A stretch of 6,871 nucleotides of DNA. Source: Deltaproteobacteria bacterium. Lineage in GTDB: Bacteria > Myxococcota > XYA12-FULL-58-9 > JAUUZB01. Each line of letters starts with the position of its first letter. The stretch's first letter is position 1. The stretch is taken from contig JAUUZB010000204.1 of NCBI GenBank assembly GCA_030590185.1, positions 1 to 6,871 on the forward strand, given 5' to 3'. Below the pieces are notes generated by a model, which searched no databases, had not been told where the DNA came from, and saw only the letters and a list, made by a program, of their open reading frames with translations. Both the position numbers and the translations under genes were made by a program. Shown piece by piece: positions 4,235 to 6,871 of the stretch.

Positions 4235-6871
4235 ATGGCCCACCCCATCGATCACAACATCGCCATCGTCGGCATGGGCGCGCTGTTGCCCGACGCTCCC
4301 GATCTCGCGACCTTCTGGGAGAACCTCAAGGCCAAGCGCTACAGCATCGGCGAGGTGCCCGAGCAACGCTGGTCGCCAGCGAGCTACTACGACGAAGACC
4401 ACTCGGCTCCGGCCAAGACCTACTCGAAGATCGGCGGCTTCGTGCACGGCTTCGAACTCGACTGGAAGCGCTTCAAGATCCCGCCGCGGGTCGCGGACTC
4501 CATGGACGAGGGCCAGCAGTGGGCGGTGACCGTGGCCGCGCAGGTGCTCGACGACTACGGCTACCCCGAACGTCCCCTCGACCGCACCCGCACCGGCGTG
4601 GTGCTCGGCACCGCCATGGGCGGCGACCGCCATCTCGAGACCCACGCCCGCGTCGCCTTCCCGGAGTTCATCGGCGCCCTCGAGTCGGTGGAGGATTTCG
4701 ACCAGCTCGACCCCGAGCTGCGTGAACGCATCCTGGCCAAGTGGGACGACGCGGTATGCGCACGTCTGCCCACCATCACCGAGGACACCATGCCCGGTGA
4801 GTTGCCGAACATCATGGCCGGCCGGGTCGCCAACGTGCTCGACCTCAAGGGTCCGAGCTTCGTGACCGACGCGGCCTGCGCCTCGAGCCTGGCCGCGGTC
4901 TCCGCCGCGGTGGAGCTACTGGTCAACCGGCATTGCGACGCGGTGATCAGCGGCGGCGTCGACCGCAACATGTCGCCCTCCACGTACGTCAAGTTCTCCA
5001 AGATCGGCGCCCTCTCCGCCACCGGCAGCCGGCCGTTCGCCGCTGGCGCCGACGGCTTCGTGATGGGCGAGGGCTCGGCCATGTTCCTGCTCAAGCGCCT
5101 CGCCGACGCCGAGCGTGACGGCGACCGTATCTACGCGGTGATCCGCGGGGTAGGGGAGTCCAGCGACGGCAAGGGCAAGGGCATCACCGCGCCGAACCCG
5201 GCGGGCCAGCGTCTCGCCATCGAGCGCGCCTGGCAGGACGCCGGTGTGCCCATGGATACGGTCAGCATGATCGAAGCCCACGGCACCTCGACCAAGGTCG
5301 GCGACGCGGTGGAGCTCGAGACCCTGACTGACGTCTTCGCTGAGGCCGCACCGGGCGGCATCGCCCTCGGCTCGGTCAAGGGGAACATCGGTCACCTCAA
5401 GGCGGCCGCTGGGGCAGCCGGCCTAGCCAAGACGGCGCTCGCCCTCTTTCACGGCGAGCTCCCCCCGACCATCAACGCCGACGAGCAGAGCCCGGTGCTC
5501 GACGCCGACGGCACGCCGCTCCGGCTCAACCGAGAGCTGCGCGCCTGGGACCGCCGCGACGGACTTCCCCGTCGGGCCGCGGTCAGCGCCTACGGCTTTG
5601 GCGGTACGAATTTCCACATCGTGCTCGAGGAGTACCAGCCGGGCGCCTTCGTTCGGAAGAACGACGTGGCGTCGTCGTCGGTTTCCGGGAGCCCTGAGGT
5701 TCCTGCGGCCACGGCGCGCCTCCAACCCATGCGCGGCGTCCTCGCCCTCGGGGCGGGCAACGCGGCGGAGCTCGTAGCTGGGCTCGCCCGTGCCCAGTCG
5801 CGGGTCGACGCCGGTTGGGTCCCACCGTTGCAGGCCCCCGAGTCGAGCGTGCTGCGCGCCGCGGAGCGCCTCGTGATCGACTTCGGTGATCCGGCCGAGC
5901 TCACCGCCCGTCTCGCCAAGGCCGCCAAGGCCCTGGCCACCGACGACCCCCGGGCCTGGGCCGCCCTGCGTGCCCAGGGGATCTTCCGCGGCAGCGGTCC
6001 GGCCGCTGGTAAGGTCGCCTTCCTATACCCCGGTCAGGGTAGCCAGTACCTGAACATGGGCCGGTTGCTCGCCGAGCGCGAGCCGATCGTGGCCGAGGTG
6101 TTCGCTGATGCCGATCGCATCATGGCTCCGATCCTGGGTCGGCCCCTGAGCGAGCTGGTCTTCGTCGACCGCGAGGGCTTGGACCCGGAGCAACTAGAGC
6201 GCGCCGAGCGCGCCCTGATGGACACCGCGGTCACCCAGCCGGCGATGCTCACCATCGATACCGCCCTGCACCGCTTGCTCGGGGCCCACGGCTTTGTCCC
6301 CGATTTGGTGATGGGGCACTCCCTCGGCGAGTACGCCGCCCTGATCGCCGCTGGCATCATGCCCTTTGGTGACGCCCTCGAGGCGGTCGCCGCCCGCGGT
6401 CGCGAGATGGCCAGCGTGCGGGTCGAGGACAACGGCTGGATGGCCGCGGTCTTTGCCTCCCATCAACGGGTGGCCGAGGTCCTCGACCGCATCGACGGCT
6501 ACGTGGTCGCCGCCAATATCAACAGCGATCAACAATGCGTGATCGGTGGCGAGAGCGCCGCCGTGGCCGAAGCGATCGAGAGCTTCGCTGCCCTCGGCGT
6601 GCGTGCCCAACGCATCCCGGTCAGTCACGCCTTCCACACCCGGATCGTGGCCCCGGCGGTCGAGCCCCTCGGCCGGGTCCTGTCGCGCCTCGACGTGCGC
6701 GCCCCAACGATCCCGCTGGTGCACAACGTCACCGGCGATTTTGGTCCCCACGATCCCGACGCTATCCGCGACATCCTCAAGCGCCAGGTCGCAGCCCCGG
6801 TGCAATGGGTCGCGGGCCTCGAGACCCTCTTCGCCGCCGGCGCCCGGACCTTCGTGGAGGTCGGACCCAAG
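4235..6871 (+). CDS. Iterative type I polyketide synthase, PfaA/PKSE-like (KS-AT...), 3' end beyond window
   Basis: The frame is open for 879 codons from ATG 4235 to the right edge without a stop. The ketosynthase covers about residues 8-470: nucleophile C215 in DAACASS, H349 in EAHGTST, K382 and H387 in [13 protein letters not shown], and the closing [13 protein letters not shown]. Between residues 130 and 200 it has an extra segment ending in [15 protein letters not shown]. Together with [17 protein letters not shown] (309-325) this resembles PfaA, enediyne PKSE and heterocyst-glycolipid synthases more than modular PKSs. A linker of about 120 residues leads to the acyltransferase (from about 593): GQGSQ (600-604), S696 in GHSLGE, R721 in AARGRE and H801 in SHAFHT. 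GHSLG and HAFH indicate malonyl-CoA. ACP, KR and DH domains would lie beyond the window. Only a weak SD (GAGA 4225-4228) precedes it; it is likely translated from the acyl-CoA dehydrogenase transcript. Product: probably a long-chain or polyunsaturated lipid. Confidence 0.92.
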   Translation, partial: MAHPIDHNIAIVGMGALLPDAPDLATFWENLKAKRYSIGEVPEQRWSPASYYDEDHSAPAKTYSKIGGFVHGFELDWKRFKIPPRVADSMDEGQQWAVTVAAQVLDDYGYPERPLDRTRTGVVLGTAMGGDRHLETHARVAFPEFIGALESVEDFDQLDPELRERILAKWDDAVCARLPTITEDTMPGELPNIMAGRVANVLDLKGPSFVTDAACASSLAAVSAAVELLVNRHCDAVISGGVDRNMSPSTYVKFSKIGALSATGSRPFAAGADGFVMGEGSAMFLLKRLADAERDGDRIYAVIRGVGESSDGKGKGITAPNPAGQRLAIERAWQDAGVPMDTVSMIEAHGTSTKVGDAVELETLTDVFAEAAPGGIALGSVKGNIGHLKAAAGAAGLAKTALALFHGELPPTINADEQSPVLDADGTPLRLNRELRAWDRRDGLPRRAAVSAYGFGGTNFHIVLEEYQPGAFVRKNDVASSSVSGSPEVPAATARLQPMRGVLALGAGNAAELVAGLARAQSRVDAGWVPPLQAPESSVLRAAERLVIDFGDPAELTARLAKAAKALATDDPRAWAALRAQGIFRGSGPAAGKVAFLYPGQGSQYLNMGRLLAEREPIVAEVFADADRIMAPILGRPLSELVFVDREGLDPEQLERAERALMDTAVTQPAMLTIDTALHRLLGAHGFVPDLVMGHSLGEYAALIAAGIMPFGDALEAVAARGREMASVRVEDNGWMAAVFASHQRVAEVLDRIDGYVVAANINSDQQCVIGGESAAVAEAIESFAALGVRAQRIPVSHAFHTRIVAPAVEPLGRVLSRLDVRAPTIPLVHNVTGDFGPHDPDAIRDILKRQVAAPVQWVAGLETLFAAGARTFVEVGPK

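Noticed and set aside
4153..4725. Plus-strand frame of 190 codons at 4153-4725
   Set aside because: It overlaps the end of the dehydrogenase and the PKS ketosynthase start in another frame, and its Arg/Pro/His-rich translation is typical of a shifted GC-rich frame.
1..6871. CRISPR arrays, tRNA or rRNA genes, insertion sequences, phage genes
   Set aside because: I looked for regular repeats, tRNA-like cloverleaf segments, transposase motifs and terminal inverted repeats and saw none.

Overview
The window is a GC-rich (roughly two-thirds G+C by eye), gene-dense piece of bacterial chromosome with every recognisable gene on the + strand. The gene families (PlsC-type acyltransferase, extended SDR, FadR-type TetR regulator, acyl-CoA dehydrogenase, PUFA-synthase-like iterative type I PKS) and a good match to a sigma-54 promoter suggest a Gram-negative bacterium, plausibly a proteobacterium or relative such as a deltaproteobacterium/myxobacterium-type lineage. 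The sequence alone does not fix the taxon.

Layout. (1) 1-482: C-terminal part of a glycerolipid-type acyltransferase cut by the left edge. It is followed after 35 bases by (2) 518-1453, an extended SDR (NAD-dependent epimerase/dehydratase fold) that has lost the YxxxK catalytic pair; these two probably form one operon. (3) 1454-1531: short gap with an imperfect hairpin and a sigma-70-like promoter. (4) A TetR-family regulator, drawn from ATG 1532 but probably starting at GTG 1565, whose whole length resembles the acyl-CoA-responsive FadR of Bacillus/Thermus. (5) 2159-2555: a 397-base gene-free region holding a FadR-like 18-bp operator, a set of TGAMCG half-sites in inverted arrangement and a sigma-54-type -24/-12 element. 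(6) 2556-4208: an acyl-CoA dehydrogenase with a C-terminal extension. (7) 4235 to the right edge: the first 879 codons of a type I PKS (KS then malonyl-type AT), still open at the edge and therefore the largest gene in the window.

How they may work together. The acyl-CoA dehydrogenase and PKS are 26 bases apart and are very likely co-transcribed from the regulatory region. The PKS ketosynthase has sequence marks of the PfaA/PKSE/heterocyst-glycolipid group of iterative synthases that make long-chain or polyunsaturated lipids. A coherent reading is a secondary-lipid locus: the dehydrogenase oxidises (or desaturates) an acyl-CoA precursor or product, the synthase builds the chain from malonyl units, and a FadR-like acyl-CoA sensor ties expression to fatty-acid status. 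An upstream acyltransferase could place acyl chains on glycerolipid. The domain motifs are seen directly; the pathway is inference.
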